Source: Basidiobolus meristosporus CBS 931.73 (taxonomy: Eukaryota > Basidiobolomycota > Basidiobolomycetes > Basidiobolales > Basidiobolaceae). Taken from it: a DNA stretch of 64,000 nt. The notes beneath the pieces are model-generated. The model ran no database searches. It was not told where the DNA came from and worked only from the letters and a program-made list of their open reading frames with translations. Of this stretch, positions 61,652-64,000 are shown one piece after another. Position numbers and translations under genes: made by a program. The number at the start of each line of letters is the position of its first letter. Position 1 is the stretch's first letter. Location of the stretch: contig MCFE01000057.1 in assembly GCA_002104905.1 (NCBI GenBank), positions 124,001-188,000 on the forward strand, read 5' to 3'.

Positions 61652-61903
61652 CTACCAGCAGCGACCGAAACCGCTCTTCTTGTTGCAGCATGCCTGGAAG
61701 GTGTTTACGTTACTGCCTTCCTTGATGCCTTCACAGTTGCCGTTGCCTCCATTGAACTCGCCTTTGCAACATGAGCTGGTGTCACTCCACTCGTTGCAGA
61801 CACATGCCTTGCATCCCTTGGAGTAGTTGTTGCATTGTCTTGCGGCATCGATTAGGCTGGCGCCGAGGACCATGGACAGAAGGGCGATGTAGGTGAAGCG
61901 CAT
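61652..61903 (-). CDS. Secreted cysteine-rich small protein, array copy 3
   Basis: Same 83 residues as copies 1, 2 and 4, with a few silent changes. It lies in a block almost identical to that of copy 1, including about 470 bases upstream, so copies 1 and 3 share a promoter type with TTATAAAAG. A longer in-frame open stretch to 62053 exists, as at copy 1, but the signal-peptide ATG is the likely start. Confidence 0.85.
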   Translation of the reverse strand: MRFTYIALLSMVLGASLIDAARQCNNYSKGCKACVCNEWSDTSSCCKGEFNGGNGNCEGIKEGSNVNTFQACCNKKSGFGRCW

Positions 61904-62377
61904 TGTACTTGTATCAGGTGAAGCTGAGGAATATAACGAAAGTACACATTCTACAGCGGCTTTTATAATAGATGGTGTGCCGGATATCTCAGTAGTTCCC
62001 CGGTTGTAGTGAGTGGTGGAGTTCCCAGGACAATAGTAAAATATACTATGCACGCCCTCTCGCTACCAAAAGTGATCGCAAGGAATCACAGGCGCAATGG
62101 GCTTGTACTAACACATGGATTCGTATGCCAGGCACAAGGTCCATATTTTGGAGGTCCCGCCTGAGGTATAGCCGATACCGGGCTCACACTTGGTTTCACA
62201 TATGGCCAGCATTAGTGGTTCCTGGGAAATCAAGATCGGCCTGTTTGCCTCTAAAATGTGCGCAAGAAAAGTCAAGACCAATCGCTGTAAATGAAGGTGC
62301 ATGTGTTTGTACAAGGCTCGAAGCTCTCATTTGGGATATGAGGTCATCCATGGCCGTGACTTCTGGATTGACTGAGC
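61652..62377. repeat. Duplicated block, right copy (gene copy 3 plus upstream flank)
   Basis: Partner of 58848-59573. The distance between the two blocks is 2,804 bases; the distance between copies 2 and 4 is 2,856 bases, so a two-gene unit of about 2.8 kb was duplicated. Confidence 0.85.
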
Positions 62378-63088
62378 CTCTACATCTCTTGCCCATAAAA
62401 ATTGCGCTATATATTATTTGGCCTTCCTGGATATTTTGATCGTAAGTTACTATATACAGGTGTGGTTTAGGAATAACTTGTATTAGTTTTCACAACCATA
62501 CATGTATCATTTGATATTCACAACTTATGTTGCATATATATTTCGATATAACAATATATGTGTAACGCCAAAGTTATTACTTGATAATTCACTAAACACA
62601 TACTATGTTGCAGTTTTAGCTCCAAATATGGAAAAGATATGCGTGCGTGACACACCTAGCATGTGAAATATATCCATATTCTAGGCAAACTGGAGGCCAA
62701 ACATAATGATCTCACGATTCACAGATTGATGATCATAGAACGCTGCGCTGGTTTTGAGGCCTTACAAACAAACAAATTTGATCAATTCCCAGAAATTGTA
62801 CCTGGTTACATACTCTGGCAGTGCTTTCGGATGAACCAATATGTAATCATGGGCTCTTTTACTTCTAAGAATTGCCAACCCAGCAGATATTCTTACTCTA
62901 CTGAACATACTGGACTTCCAATCCTTCGCGCCCATGTTCAATTTATAAATGTTTTCCCATATATTGAGAATCACAGAGGCTTGATCTGAATTAAACCGAA
63001 GTTAAGCATATTTCCCAGTTATAGGGATTATACTAGAGATTTATAAATATTTATTTTGTTTCTTGGAGCCTTGGCGATAGAGCAATAT
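61904..63088. other. Spacer between copies 3 and 4
   Basis: The first part repeats the copy 1 flank. Around 62580-62770 there is patchy similarity to 59780-59945 (TGTTGCAGTTT, and a GATTCAC piece followed by GAGGC and TTACAAA). No gene recognised. Confidence 0.5.
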
Positions 63089-63340
63089 CTACCAGCAGCG
63101 ACCAAAACCGCTCTTCTTGTTGCAGCATGCCTGGAAGGTGTTCACGTTACTGCCTTCCTTGATGCCTTCACAGTTGCCGTTGCCTCCATTGAACTCGCCT
63201 TTGCAACATGAGCTGGTGTCACTCCACTCGTTGCAGACACATGCCTTGCATCCCTTGGAGTAGTTGTTGCATTGTCTTGCGGCATCGATTAGGCTGGCGC
63301 CTAGGACCATGGACAGAAGGGCGATGTAGGTGAAGCGCAT
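63089..63340 (-). CDS. Secreted cysteine-rich small protein, array copy 4
   Basis: Same protein again; coding sequence almost identical to copy 1 with silent differences only. Downstream and upstream flanks resemble copy 2 (GGAGCCTT downstream, CTTATATAG-type TATA about 60 bases upstream), with more divergence than between copies 1 and 3. Confidence 0.85.
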   Translation of the reverse strand: MRFTYIALLSMVLGASLIDAARQCNNYSKGCKACVCNEWSDTSSCCKGEFNGGNGNCEGIKEGSNVNTFQACCNKKSGFGRCW

Positions 63341-64000
63341 TGTACTTGTATCAGTTGAAGCTGAGAAATGTAGGTAGCATATATCGAAATGAAAGTAGCT
63401 TATATAGGGATACGATATCAGTCGCTGTGGCTCATTTTGGACACGTAGTACGACGTCAGACTACCCGGAGCATATCCAGCCCTTCTCTAGTACTACAGCA
63501 GCATATTCGAGTAGCAGCATGTATCTAAGTTTATTGATCTATGTGGTGGATATAATATACTGGTAGTATCTTGCTCCCGTGTGCGGGAAAAGCTACCACT
63601 TGACAGCATAAACCTACTAATATAGAACTAACCAGCTATGAGTATATCGTTTACTTTTCAGGAATCCGTGCCACCACTATTTGCACAGATTTCGAGGTGC
63701 TTTCCGCAATAGCAAATTTGATCAAGATATTTTACTACGAAAATATGTATATTCACTCGGATTTGATGGCCAGTGTCATGCGGACACCTCAAGTGACTTA
63801 TTAACACGACACCAATTATAAATCAAGTATTTATTGATGCATCCTGTAAACACATTAACAATTACCTATGCTGTGTAAGCCCTAGTTATAATATACGATG
63901 ACAAATGAGTCACCAAACATTATGCTGCTCTGTATTGCATAGAATACATATTTATAGCCAACTTGAGCTATGTCGCTACAAATTAAATAATCAGTGCCCA
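63341..64000. other. Right end of window
   Basis: Copy 4 promoter and then AT-rich DNA with no recognised gene. Further array copies could lie beyond the window. Confidence 0.45.

Overview
This window is nuclear DNA of a filamentous fungus, probably an early-diverging one; I cannot fix the lineage. The evidence is short GT-AG introns (mostly 43-97 bp) in most genes, a histone H2A ending in SQEL, a myosin-motor/chitin-synthase fusion with a C-terminal DEK domain, a fungal HAL/NPR-type kinase and a Pho85-type cyclin. Most genes are conserved housekeeping genes. I rebuilt spliced models by matching intron phases to conserved protein motifs. No rRNA, convincing tRNA, CRISPR array or intact transposon was seen.

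Left part (1-14.9 kb): the start of PAF1 (Paf1 complex), histone H2A, the mitochondrial Hsp40 MDJ1, a cytosolic 5'-nucleotidase-type metallophosphatase, a nitrobindin-like haem-binding beta-barrel protein, an MFSD1-like transporter carrying a one-base frame break, a tandem CCCH zinc-finger protein, a highly codon-biased hexokinase and a small PCL-type cyclin. Between 14.9 and 17.2 kb lies gene-free DNA with an old, diverged direct repeat.

Middle part (17-48.4 kb): a HAL4/NPR-type kinase, proteasome ATPase RPT4 and clathrin heavy chain (the last two divergent), then a 2.4 kb accessory stretch with three small genes sharing an unrecognised C-terminal motif. A 3 kb gene-poor region precedes the 1,874-residue myosin-chitin synthase. 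Then come SET1 (H3K4 methyltransferase, with another one-base frame break in the catalytic domain), mitochondrial ribosomal protein uS8m, a DNAJC11-like protein and a TMEM14 protein.

Right part (48.4-64 kb): a TMEM170 protein, mitochondrial NAD-isocitrate dehydrogenase subunit IDH1, an ERJ5-like ER J-protein and a 1,079-residue BAR-PH-ArfGAP-ankyrin protein with an unusual N-terminal region. Last is a tandem array of four genes encoding the same 83-residue secreted cysteine-rich protein. It looks like a duplicated two-gene block kept uniform by gene conversion.

The genes do not form one pathway. Several serve mitochondria (MDJ1, uS8m, DNAJC11-like, TMEM14, IDH1), two serve chromatin/transcription (PAF1 and SET1, known partners in H3K4 methylation) and several serve membrane traffic or wall growth (clathrin, ArfGAP, chitin synthase). 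The most novel material is the secreted-protein array and the three-gene family at 28.2-30.1 kb.
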